Source of the DNA: Tubulanus polymorphus
Lineage: Eukaryota > Nemertea > Palaeonemertea > Tubulaniformes > Tubulanidae
Length of the DNA stretch: 64,000 bases
Assembly (NCBI RefSeq): GCF_964204645.1
Contig: NC_134029.1
Span: 4,039,001-4,103,000, forward strand
Direction: 5' to 3'
Every line of letters begins with the position of its first letter. The first letter of the stretch is position 1. The translations under genes were made by a program, and so were the position numbers. Positions 27,528 to 40,100 of the stretch are shown here, piece by piece. Under the pieces are notes generated by a model that had not been told where the DNA came from, made no database searches, and was given only the letters and a program-made list of their open reading frames with translations.

Positions 27528-27680
27528 CTTCAACCGACCATCAAACTATCAGTACTTCGATATCCGATTTCATAATCAAACTCCTTGTTTCGTTCCCGGC
27601 AGGTGAGATGGGTTTGTACGGGATACAAATCAAAACCAATAAAATCAATCAATCGAATAGATAAGAGGGGCAATAAAGAT
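27528..27680 (+). repeat. Dispersed repeat family, copy 4
   Basis: It shares CAACCGACCATCAAAC with copy 3 and CTTCGATATCCGATTTCA plus TTGTTTCGTTCCCGGCAGGT with copy 2, and so links the copies into one family. Confidence 0.6.
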
Positions 27681-30600
27681 CATTTAGAACTATTTAAAGA
27701 TGATAAGAACTTGAAAGAATTATTGTTGTTCCGTGTCAAATCTTGCAGTATACTCTGAAAATAGAAGAATTTTCGCTTTATTTGGCGATTGTGGCATTTA
27801 CTTTCGTCGAATGCGTCTACCTAGTCCACGTCCCGCCGAAGACGCGTCGTAACTTGTCAAATGTGACACGTCAATTTGTGCCGGTATCAGAGCGCGAATT
27901 AGCGACGGATCACATTTTAATTTGAGAAGATGAGATCGGCCGTCTGGCAGTCAAACCTAATGCCCGTGCGAGCTCGACAAATTCCATCCAACTGTACGAT
28001 AATTATTGTTGCCAGTTAAATGGTTTTTAATAGCTGTAAGAAGCTCGGCTGACTCAGGATTGTCGGATACGTAAAGCTTTCTTCTAGCTCTTTCATCAAT
28101 CCCCTGAAAGCTGCTGGATCTTGATGGTATTCGGTGGGATTTTTACGGATGCATTTGCGCGCTTGTATTTGTGGTTTCCGCGAGTAATATATCTTAACCG
28201 GTATGACAAGATGATTGCACATCGTCTCAGTCTTCGATATTGATACTATTTCTAAAGCAGATGATGGCATTGATGACATCAACCGCCACTGAATCATACA
28301 CGCCCTCGTTTATGTAATCCCATCGGCCTGGTCACGTTTTAAAGACCACGAAAAGTGACCTCAGGTATGTGAGGTAGTCACATGTCCATTCTTCGTGGTC
28401 AAACCAATCCTCACGATTTCGCCCTACTTTTACCAAGGTCGTTCACAATAAAGGTCGCGCACCAAGATACACGGGCACGAGTGCCTGACACATACATTTT
28501 ATCTGATATATCGCCGGGATACGTAATAAATTGCTTTTTAAAACACAGACGTGCTTCATTGAATTAGTACGTATACAAGTTATTACTTTTCGGTACGCTT
28601 TCCGATTGAAAGATGACGTAATAACCGAGTGTAGTTTTATCATCGGTGATGTTCATTTTGTTGAGCGCCGCGCGAATGTTATATGAATACATCGCATTTC
28701 CCGTATCGCTGAAGCGAGACCGGCGCGTTCTGTGATAAAATTAAAAGCCAATTTTATTCTTGATTACCTGGCTGCGAGAACGCGGCGCAATTTCTCTGCA
28801 AATCTCCGTAGATCCATAGATCATGTGGTAAATATCAACCCTTCGGTCGCTCTGGGACGATTAGTGGTTGTTATTTGATGTTTCGTCAGATGGTATGTTT
28901 GATAAATGTGCCCGCGCCAGGTAAATGACTTCATAAAGGTGAAATAACGAGTGAATTGCTGCCTGAGAAATGACAGAAACGCCGAGTGACAGCCAGCTAT
29001 TCAAGGCTGTAGAATCCATGAATAAATTCACGTTAAAAAAACCAACAACAGGACTAGGAGATGCAGACTGATCCTATACATCTATGAATTAGCGTCTAAT
29101 GAATTAACATCTATCAATTCCAAAAGTTTTATGAAAACATGTTACATATATAATCTTTCAACATTAATTAGGACATTCATTCGTAAATGAACGAGCAAAA
29201 GCTTCGTTATCCTTTTTAACAGCGCTTAATAGCTTCGGTGACACAAATAGTATCAAGTATAAGCAGAAGTTGGTCCAAGGGGGGGTGGGGTGTTAAGGAG
29301 GTCTCGGTCCTACCGCTCCGTGTTCGAAATCTTTCTGATATTGACATCAATCATGTTAATGATGAAACTAAACCACATTCGAAATCTTTATCGATTGCTT
29401 TTTCGGCGTCTGCCAGAAATTACCGTATAGGAAATGCACAAATTCTTATGAATGTATTTTTCATTGAAATATGAAAAGAAAATTGTAAGGGGAACACCCC
29501 CCCCCCCCTCCCCGCTCAGATTTCTGGATCCGCCCCTGATAGTCATATTGACCCCCAGATCGTGTTCTATCTTCCTCTTAGGACAGCACCATTTAACCAC
29601 GCTATGTATCCTGCCTTTAGAGTAAAACAACATGAAATATATAGTTAGTACGAAAACATGATGCGCTGTCCAAATGAAAGAATTCCAGAATACTCCGTAA
29701 GATTTCTTCGCTCAAGTTTTTTTTTCAGAATGTGGCGAGAGAAAATACGAGGATCCGCCCTGCGTCAAAGTGAGGGTTTCTATTTATTAACACGATCCGG
29801 GTCAATATGAATGACATACGCGTTGATATTATTTTTAGGACGAATCGTGAGAGAGCGTAATGCAATTGCATTCGAACACGTCAGGTATTATTTTATAATT
29901 CTATACGGAACAATAACCGAACACTTGAGAACATCACAAGTCATATCGACGCTTCAATCAAATCGTTTTATTTACGCCTGAAATCGCTTTATTTACGGTT
30001 TGACGTTTGAAAAAGACACCACGCCTCGTGGGGAATATCTGTGACTTCATACATCTATGAATAGACGCATTATTCTAAATTTACAGATCTAATATATCTT
30101 CAATCGTGATCTTGTTTACTCTCTTTAGTATGGGACCTACACGGCCTCCAGTAACTTGAAAACATTCTATGACAATCATAAGCCTAAAGATTTCGAACCC
30201 AAATCCTTTACCAAGCACACTAAATAATTTGATACGCGCTAATATCTGGTACGGGCAAAACTGGTACGGGCAAACTTTGGGAAAGCATTTATTTTCACCG
30301 TAGAAATCTATAATTTATCAATTACAGCAGATCGCAGCCTCATCAGTGCGAATATCACCTTGTACCATCACGCACATAATAGCTTAATAAACGATAACAT
30401 CGATAAATCCTCCGTAATGATATATCATGCATTGTTTTTGCTTTTTCTTTTCAACTGTCATTTACGTTTTGCGGTCCTTTGTAACTACGACTCTGTTTGT
30501 CACGACTGTTGGTGCGTACGCTGATCGATGCATTCATGTATATGTATCTCTCTATGCCTTGAAGGCGGATCTTATTGTTTGATAATCGCCGTATAGTATT

Positions 30601-33245
30601 ATGCGACACATCTTATAAATCTCGCAGGCGACAGGGGGTAGCGGCGGGCACCGACTCGTAATTCAATACCCAACCGATATTACACTCATCAACGTGCTGC
30701 GTACTTTCAATTAAAGCTACAGCGATCGCTCCCTCGTCATGAAGCAATAGACTATACTTCCTCTCGTCACAAGAAAGTATTGAGAGACATTTATATACAG
30801 TGTCCGCATCCAGTGACTGGCTTCAGTCCAAAATTAAACTTGAATAAGATGTGACGATGTTGAGACTGTTTGTATAGTTCGACACGTGGAACCGGTCCAC
30901 CGCGACCCGTGGTCGAAATTCGTTTTCAATACCGAGTTGTTTCGTTACGCCGTCAGCGAGATAAACCATGTTGCCGATGTTCACTACAAGTCATCATAAA
31001 TAACGTAATCAATTAAGACGATATGATTTTCATTCTAAACGAATTACACATAAACGAGCGCTGAAACCATTTTAATTAAACATTCATTATTTGATAAATT
31101 GTTGAATGTTAACGATTTTACTATTAGTAGATACGAGGAAGGGACGTTGACCGTATGGCTAAAGACAACGGGTGTCAATAACTATTGTTCTGCATAGATA
31201 ACCTCCATACGATGTTGACAATAGGAAAATCTGTCGTGTTGCAGTGGATAATGCTTTAATTATCGGGATTGTGAATGATAACGGGGAGTCTAAAAGATCT
31301 TTCGGTCAATGCGGTCCGCGTGCGTTCAAATCGAAGCAGGTGCGACCCTTCGAATTCCGGCGTCAAAACAGGTGTCGCGCTGGCTCGTGCTTACGTGTGG
31401 AGCTAAATCACGAATAACATCTTTGCCAGAAGTCACGAAAACCTAGCTAGAAAATATCACGAAAGCTCTACGAAATTTATCTGACTTTTTAGTTGTCACA
31501 TACTCACTACCGTAAATGCTTGTCGTCTTTCTCTACATATGAATGATACGCACGTAAAGTATATTAGATTATGTAAATACGTTTTTCCCATGAATATGAA
31601 ATTTTGTATTTTTTCTTCTTTTTTCTTATTGCGTATCGAAATAATGTAGCCTATAACAATATAGTCAATAATAATATAGGCCTACAAAACTCTACAAATA
31701 TAGTGAATATATCGAAGTTTTTAACGATACCACCAACCCATGATTTCCTATAGTTCAGGGTATATGCTCAGATATTTCCAAACAAAAATATGAAATTCAT
31801 CTCGACCAACGTATGACCGATTCGAAACAAAGGCGTTTGTTTATACAATTTGTTCCGATAGATTTATCGGATTTCACCATGAAAGTATATCTATCTAAAA
31901 GATCGATGAGACGAAATTGAATCAAGGGAGTAACGCCCCGGGCTGTATTAGTGCATTTATAACGCCCAATTATAAAACATTCTCTCGCTTCACAGGGACG
32001 CGGAGAAAACCGAGAGAGCCGCCGTCAATGCCCGAAGAGAGTACTGATCGCGAATGATAACTGCAAACTCTTCTTTAAAAGATGACATTGACACGTGGCA
32101 ATATATCATACATAGATTCTATCACTCGCCTGAAAGGGCCACTGTCACAAATTAGTTCCACGCGTGTGATTTTTTCTCAGTTTCGATTTTAACATTTATA
32201 AATGCTCACATTTCACTCGCGGCGATGACATTTCACGAAAAATTTTACACGAGCAATTGTGTCATTCAAAAAGTTACAGCGACAGTAGTTAAAACGAGTT
32301 GACCTTAAAGTAATATGGATTAAAGATATATCGGAAATTAACTGATTATTACTCAAGAAAGAGAAGAATTGACCCGACAGCAGGGGTCTTGGCATTTTCT
32401 ATACATAGACGAAAATAAATATTTCCGAAGTATCCCACATAGGCATTAGAAATATCTCTAAACCAACCAACAAAACATCATATACCGAAGAAAATAGCGA
32501 TATTATTATGCGCCAGAGATCTTCGCAGCTGAGCTCAATCGCGGTATTTATATAGATAAATTTGATTCCCCGTAGAAACGGTTATGCAATCTGGTCGCTA
32601 CTACTGTCGTTTAGATGACTGAGCTTTATCACATAAGTTAAAAAAACGCAACTGCGTTTGGTAAGAGATCACCATTCAAAGGGGATATACCCCAGTGATG
32701 GCTCTATTTTTGGTGAATTATATAGCTTTATAGTCAAGTTATTGCGATATTTGCTGTAATAAGGTATATTTTGAACTATGAAAATCTGAGTTCTCAGGTA
32801 GTGAAAAAGAAGCCTTTATCAAGATGGCGGCTATTAGCTCTACTTTTTTCCCCGTATTTCCATCGATTGATAACCTCTCTGATGCTCACCTTGCGGTATG
32901 TTAAACGCTTATCCACACGGCAATGTATTTCGTGCATATTCCAGAGAAAAAATCTGTCAAAAATGGTGCGTTTTTGTCGGGTGAAAGACACAACTCGTCC
33001 GGGTGGTTATACTACTGTTTCTGCACGTGAATACATCGCCCTGTAGTAGCGATTATTTATATAAATGGCGAACGCATTAAGGTAACCATGGCTTGCAAAC
33101 TAGTGTAATAAAATCTACTTTCTAGCGTCTAAATTTTATTTATCTTAATGAATGAGCCGGCTAGAGGTATTGATGTGGAGACGCTGATTTGGTCGGCGGT
33201 TGGCGGCGGGCGATTCTGACACAGACTACATCAGTGACTTGCTCG

Positions 33246-33296
33246 CCAATCGGTCGATATAAGGCGGAGCTAGGCGACATATTCTTTGAATTCAGC
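33246..33296 (+). promoter_or_regulatory. Candidate promoter: CCAAT, TATA and initiator
   Basis: CCAAT at 33246-33250 is followed by TATAAGG at 33258-33264 and TTCAGCA at 33291-33297, about 35 bases further on. The surrounding 100 bp is GC-richer than its neighbours. It lies 0.8 kb upstream of the first otp coding exon and could drive a 5' untranslated exon of otp or a noncoding RNA. No donor site can be assigned with certainty. Confidence 0.35.
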
Positions 33297-34055
33297 AACC
33301 AAGCATCATCCGTATCACTCCATCATTCGTAATCTACCGACTGAAATCAATAGATGAAGATTAATGAAATGCAACCGTATAAATTGAAGTGAACTAGCCC
33401 ACTTATCATTTATCATAAACCGTACGCATTTAAACGTTTTAAATATACTCATATTTGTGATACCCCTACATTCATATATAAAACATCATTATCGTCATCA
33501 TTTTTCAAAAGTAAGACAAATATTATTCATTTCTAATTAAATGGCGCACCTTTCACTTCATGATTTCATGTGATAATTAACATGTGGGAAAATTTCATAA
33601 TCTCATAGATCACCATGGTAAAGCCAAAACATTTTGTGAATAGTTCTTATGTACCTTTAAACTATCAAAACAGGGTACTTCTCAGTTTCCAGTGGGGAAT
33701 AGGAATTGACTATCTATTCTTTTCGATATTTTGGCTACTCAGAATATCGGGAACAAATTGTGTTATTGTCGAAAGTTCGACCGGATTATGTGTACCCAGT
33801 ACTGTATTCAAAAGACGCGAATTTCTAGATTTTCTCGACGGTCTCTGAGTAAAACGTGGCAGCAACCTTATGAATATTAATGAACTTGTGTAAAGCGCGC
33901 GCGAAATCGTCTGCTACAGAAATTCGCGCCAATAAATTGCAATTATGGCTTCCGAGGTGTGAGATGTAGCAATGCGATTGGTCAATTAAGAAGTCGACAG
34001 TTTCTCCCTATCACTGCTAAAAGCCTTGCTCTTATGTTACCAAGTCAGACCGCGG

Positions 34056-34102
34056 TATAAACGGCCCCAAAATAGCTCAAATTTCTCATTTCTTATTTTG
34101 GA
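34056..34102 (+). promoter_or_regulatory. Core promoter of otp first exon 1a
   Basis: TATAAA at 34056-34061 is followed 32 bases later by TCATTTC (initiator-like, A at 34088). That would leave a 5' leader of only about 15 bases before the ATG at 34103. Confidence 0.45.
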
Positions 34103-37100
34103 ATGGAAAATACCGGTTCAAGTCTGCATATGAACTCAAAAGATTCGATGATGATGGATTTTCGTGCGACGCATGGTAAGTTTATCTCGGCTTCGGGTTG
34201 TGATACTATCTTGGCCTATGTCTTCGGTAACAAGCAGGGCGCAAATAGAATAATTTTCTTCTCAGCGCTTCTATTACCGGGTGCACTGACGATAGGCTAG
34301 CTTGTGATTTAATTTACTAACTCTGAATTAAATAACCGCAAAGCAATTCGAAACTCATTTGCGGCAAACACCAGCGATAAGCAAGTAGTTTTTCCAGCTT
34401 TCGCTCAAGACACCGCAGAATATTTCTGACGAATACTCTTTCAATATTTACTCTATGATTTTGAAACTTAAAAGTTTATATATAATTGAAAGTAAATGAT
34501 TAATTGTCAGATCAAAGAAATTCGATTTTATTGCCTAATTATTGTAAAATATTTCTAGTACATCACGTATATTTATCTTGATAAATTCTATTTCAAAATA
34601 ATCATTTTTACCGAATGGATTTATTCATCTCATGAGTTTTATATTGAAGTAAAAACATTATGCATTTCTAAGTTTTCATTCTGATATTGGTGAAACGAAA
34701 TGACATTACGTTTCGCTTGAGTTGGTTACCAATACCTGAACAGCGTGTAAACCATTTTCTCAGTAAACATAATTAATTCGATGATCATAATGTTTAGCGC
34801 AAGTAATCAAACATAAATGAACGAGTTTATTTCGGATGAAATTAATACATCGGGCGTCAAAAACTAGCAAATTTTCTTGAATTCAGCGAACTGCGGGCGA
34901 CAAGCTTAGTGTTTAAGGTGTCGTAAACGGGCCTATATGGATCGTTAAAGCTTAATCTTACAATTTAAACAAATCTCTATGGTATAATCAATGCCTATAC
35001 TGATTCTGGCATTGTTTAGAAATTTACAAGGGGCTAAATTTTGTGTACGGCTCGCCGGGGGATGCGCGGTAGGTTTCAACCGAATTTCTTCAATAGGTTG
35101 CCGAGTACAATAACCCGCGCACGCACCTCGCACGCGCCGATTCGCATTTCTGCGATGTGTTAATGAAAGGATACTAAACACAGTAACAATAGACCCAACC
35201 TACCCGGGCTCGTATCGGGTATAAATTGTCAAGTTGTAGAACTGATTTGATCAGTAGTCATGCCGATGTCTCCGCATCTAAACATCTCCACCGAGCACGA
35301 GGCGCTCGCGGTTTCGCACAAGTTTCCGCTTTATTCCGAGGAGGTTAAATACAAACCGTTCGATTTTTCACGTAAGCGATAGTTATTTTATCATTAATGT
35401 CTTTAATCGTAATTTCATTATTTTGTTCAGGTTATTTTGAAGTAAAGCGAGGGCATCGTGTACATTTTAAATAGGTTTTTTGCTTATTCTGAATTTCCAG
35501 CACGGATTAGTAATCTATTAATCTAACTGATTAGTTATTTTTCAATTTTCGTTAATGCCCCATTATAGGTTGTATATTTACTGATCGTTGCTATTTGTCA
35601 ATAGGACATATTTTTTAAACGTCAATATAACGGCATTCAGATTTTGCTATCCATTTATTGTATTTCATCGATTTGTTATTTGCAATCTAATATTCTCGAT
35701 CCAGTTTTATTCGTATCTATACGTGCGAAATTAAATTGAATCAAAATATTTCCATTTGAATAATATAAATTTTAATATGTCGTATCTTCTGTATTTCTAG
35801 GTATGAAAGATCTTGGTGGCGGAGGTCACGGGATGATTCCTAAAGAGAACGGTCTGCTGCCAGGTGGATCAGACAATAACACGATTTTAACTCACAGTAA
35901 CAATAACACCGACGAAAACAACGACTCAGACAAACCGGCTAAACAAAAGCGGCATCGAACCCGGTTCACCCCGGCGCAACTGAACGAACTAGAACGCAGT
36001 TTCGCCAAGACGCATTATCCCGACATTTTTATGCGAGAAGAGATGGCCATGAGGATCGGTCTAACCGAATCTAGAGTGCAGGTAGGAATCATTAAATATC
36101 GCATTAACTTCCAACTTTCTCCCGGGTTTCTCCCGTTATTGAGGTATCCAGGCTCCAGGCTCGATGGTGTCATTTTTCTATGTTGATGTATCTAACACTT
36201 AATACATAATTATCATTCTTTCAAGAATAATGTAACCATTCATTCGATGAACTCTTACAGATTCAGAAATATAGAAATATGTTCGATATTTATATTTTTT
36301 TATCTATGAATTCTTAACATCATTAGTTGTATTTTCGCATGAAATAGATGAATACGTAATTCAATTTATCTTAAGAACAAAAATATAGGTTAAAATAGAC
36401 TTTAGAAAATAAATTGTTCTGAAATCTTATTAGATTTGAATGATACATCCAACACGTCAAATCCATATTGTATTTTGCTACGGGGTGTGGTGCAACAAAT
36501 TACAGCGTACTTTAAATTCTACGCAGTTTTGTATTATGATATCACACAAAGAAGTTGACAAACAAAAGATCGTCGTAAATTTCAGAAAAGATGACTTAAT
36601 GTTTCCAATTCCAAATTTATTTACGTTTGAACAAAATGATTATGAATCTATAATGATATATGCCACTGTGAAATTAGGAAATTTCGATTCGTTCGTATCC
36701 AAATTCTTAATAAGATCACGACTCTAGATTAAACAAACTTAAAGATACATTTTACGGAGTTTTAATAGGTTTTTGCCACGCTCTTGAAATTCTAGAAATT
36801 ACAACGAAGACTGGAGTTCTGAGGTCTCTACAATTAATTTTCTCGTTATCATACGCCATGTTGAATCATGCCATTAAAAGTCATCAATCTAGAAAATTCA
36901 GAAAACAGCTTACTTTGATCTGTCAAAACGAATTACCACTGCATTATGTAAATTCATATATATATATATATATATTCATATTGTCATCCTTACAGAGCGT
37001 ATACATTTCGTCCGTATATCCATTATACGAAAACGAGTATATACATTATTTCTCAATCGTAATTCTCATAGCGTTTAAATAGATCGCCAAATTGACTAAA

Positions 37101-40100
37101 TTGGAGGATAATAGTATAATAGTTTTGCCTCGGGATATTGCCGGATAGCTTTTGCGATGGAAACGCGGGAGCGTATTTCATAAATTAGCGGATAATTTAT
37201 GTCCATTAAGCCTACGGACGGGTTTATGCTTTTTTTAAATGAGCACATAGCTTTCACCGGTATTCGATGAAACCCTATACGTCGCCTTTGTTTAGTTGTA
37301 TTTCTTTCACTGCCGACTTCGATATTTTCGACGGTTTCATTCTATTGTCGCGATAAACCAGTGCACGTGTGCGCATCACCACGCTACATACATATGTATA
37401 TATATAAATATGTGAAAGAAAAAAATCGCTTTGTGATGAAATGTTACAGTCAGCCGCGATATAATGAATTTAGTTGCGTTTTCAACTCGAATCTGAAAAA
37501 AAATCATTCAAGCCTGAACGAGAATAACATCATTTGGTGTAAATCGTGGCAGGCGTGAATCAAATTTGGTATTTGGAAAATATCTATTTGAATATTTATT
37601 TGTCGGTGATACGACAATATTCACGCATTTAGTAGAAATTGTGCATCTGTCTAATTTTTGGCCGTTGTGCGGAAATAAAGCGATGAGATGACAGCTTTGC
37701 GACACAAATTATACCTAGAGCGGGTCATAAAACGGTTAGGAAAAATCAGCAACCGTCTGTAATTAAGCGAAACGCCATTAGAAACCACTCACATAGTCAG
37801 CCGCAAACACCTTCATCCGTATAATTAGTAGACAAAATGTTTTCATGTCGGCATTAAATATTTATAATATTCGGTCGTATTTATGGAGTATCGGTGATGA
37901 TTAATCAAGATTTTACGATCTCGCCTGGTGTGACTGGGCTACTAATGACCATTGCTGTCCATTCCCCACGATGGACATTGGCTATTTAACCCGTTGTAAT
38001 GGTCAGTGCTACCATCATCCCTCGGTGGCCATAATTATCGAGTAACACCCGGTAATGAATCGCCAATACGGTACCGTAATTCCTCAAATGAAATCCCACT
38101 CGTGTATTGGTCATATAGACGATTTGTCTGATTTGATCTAATGTTAATCTAAGCAAATCTAAGCAAAGAATTTTTCTTCTAAGTTTCTAATTCTAGATCT
38201 TAAAATACAATTTCTTCATCAAAACATATCCAAAATTCTATCTATTCAATTTGTTCCTCCTCTCTAGCACATCAGTTTAAAGTGAAATTATTGATTGCAC
38301 TTCAAGCGTGTGGATTATGATTCTAAAGCGATGTCTTCATTTGCACAGTATCACAATGACTCGTTATAGGAATCTATGAAACGTAGAATAATTGTAAACT
38401 TGTGCGATGTGGACATTATGACATCAATGAACGAAATGTTTTGGTCAAGAATCAAACCGTTAATATTAATTCTGCATTGACAAAGAGGTGTCACGTTTGG
38501 ATGTCGAAAACGTAAGGCGTAGAACGCGTGTCATCCATTGTTGTTCGACGGAACGTTACCACGCGTTAATGGACAGATCTCTGTTGCAAATAGCCCATTT
38601 TCTCACTTCTATTCGGAGTTGATGTACGGTGATTCTCTGTGGAATCGTAATTTATATCAACCAGACAATAGCCTTCCTTCTATCGCAGTTAATTAAAGAT
38701 CTATGGTACCTTTTATCTACTCACCTATGCATAATTTACCTAACGCGCCTCTACAGGGAGCCCATACTTCGGTTTGGTATTGCTTTGGTTTGATGGATGG
38801 GGGCCTCTTTGGGATTTGCATCGCGATGCCGAATCAAGATATCAAAATGGCGCGAAATCACGCGCAAAATTTCCATCAGGCGACATTGCTTTTCCCGCCA
38901 TTTTAACTGGATTTGATTAGCTCGCGTTTACGCGGGAGCGATACTAGCCCCAGATAATTATCTATCCAGTCGGTTTGATACCACTCCAAAGATAATCAGA
39001 TTTTTCTGCCTGTGAATCCTCTCAATCAGTTCAATCTAGTTGAATTACCCTTAGTCGGTGTTATCGGTGGCCGGCTTCTGACGATAAGAGCCTTTGACGG
39101 TTAATTGCCGAGCGACTTGAGCCTACTTCGTCTTCGATAAGTGCTAATCGCAGTACAAATCATATTTTACCACAATAAGTCGGAGATAATTGCTTCTAAG
39201 TGGTCGATGACTGAGCACTCAAAAAGCGTCCCATACAGTACCGTATTTGTATTTATCCTCTTTATATCGTGGCAGATGGTTTTGATGTCTAATAATTAAT
39301 TTTTCGACCTTTATCATTATTTTATACGGTAGCATACTCTGATCAATTCTTTCATTCGTCGATACGTTCACAGAGGCGTATTTACTATTCCAGACAGTAC
39401 AATTGATCTCTTTAAACTGATAGTTTAGAATAAAACTCTTCAACGGTACTTATTAACCGATAACTTGAAGGGATTTTATTAAAGTTTAACACACCAATTT
39501 ACGTATATTCGATTACTTTTATGTCATCCCATTGAAAAAATGAAATTACTCTAAATTTATAAGATTGGTAATTTCTTGGAATAGCGTCAGTGACAAATAG
39601 CTTTTATCACTTTGTTTTTCATGTTTCGTCTCCGGAGTTCGATTTTCTTAAAAGGAATTATGTCTAAGTATGCGGGGTGTTCATGCGTTCCCGAAACTGC
39701 TTCGGGGGCCATCAATTGCCTTATATTTATCAACCCATTAGGTAATTTATTTCCTTGGCATTTTGGTGCTAGCTGAATATAGGTATCTTTGGGTGTGTCT
39801 CTGTTTTATCTTGTGAAACGTCGACGATGATGGAAATCGATTAAGATGTTCTACACCGCACCCGGACCTCAAACGATCAGTGACGACTTGTGTTCACATG
39901 CCACGTGGAGTATTTTTGAAAAAAAGGTCGTCTCCATAAAAACATATAACATGCTTCATGATGATATGATGAAAGAAATATTTACAAGAGCTATAATGAA
40001 ATAGTGGGCGATTTCTCAGAAAATGTTGTTGTCATTCATAATGAGTATCTTTATCATAACTGTTTATGAATTGAATTGAACTGAAAAAAATTATAAATTC

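Larger units (their letters stand above)
25463..34055. other. Gene desert between the homeobox genes, distal part (otp upstream)
   Basis: No supported coding exon. The longest open frame (26314-26676, 120 codons) has no recognisable domain and overlaps an equally long antisense frame. Contents are two dispersed-repeat copies (26043-26190 and 27528-27680), a poly-C tract near 29499-29512, repeat-end motifs GGATCCGCCC(C)TG at 29526 and 29751, and a CCAAT/TATA/initiator arrangement at 33246-33296. As upstream DNA of otp it probably holds cis-regulatory elements, but none can be demarcated from one sequence. Confidence 0.5.

Noticed and set aside
28366-28385. TGAGGTAGT, the start of let-7
   Set aside because: Only nine bases match, the remainder differs and no precursor-like hairpin of suitable size surrounds it.
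29495-29515. Poly-C tract and nearby G-rich run at 29280 as a G-quadruplex or foldback
   Set aside because: The runs are simple homopolymers about 200 bp apart without matching flanks; probably repeat-end debris.
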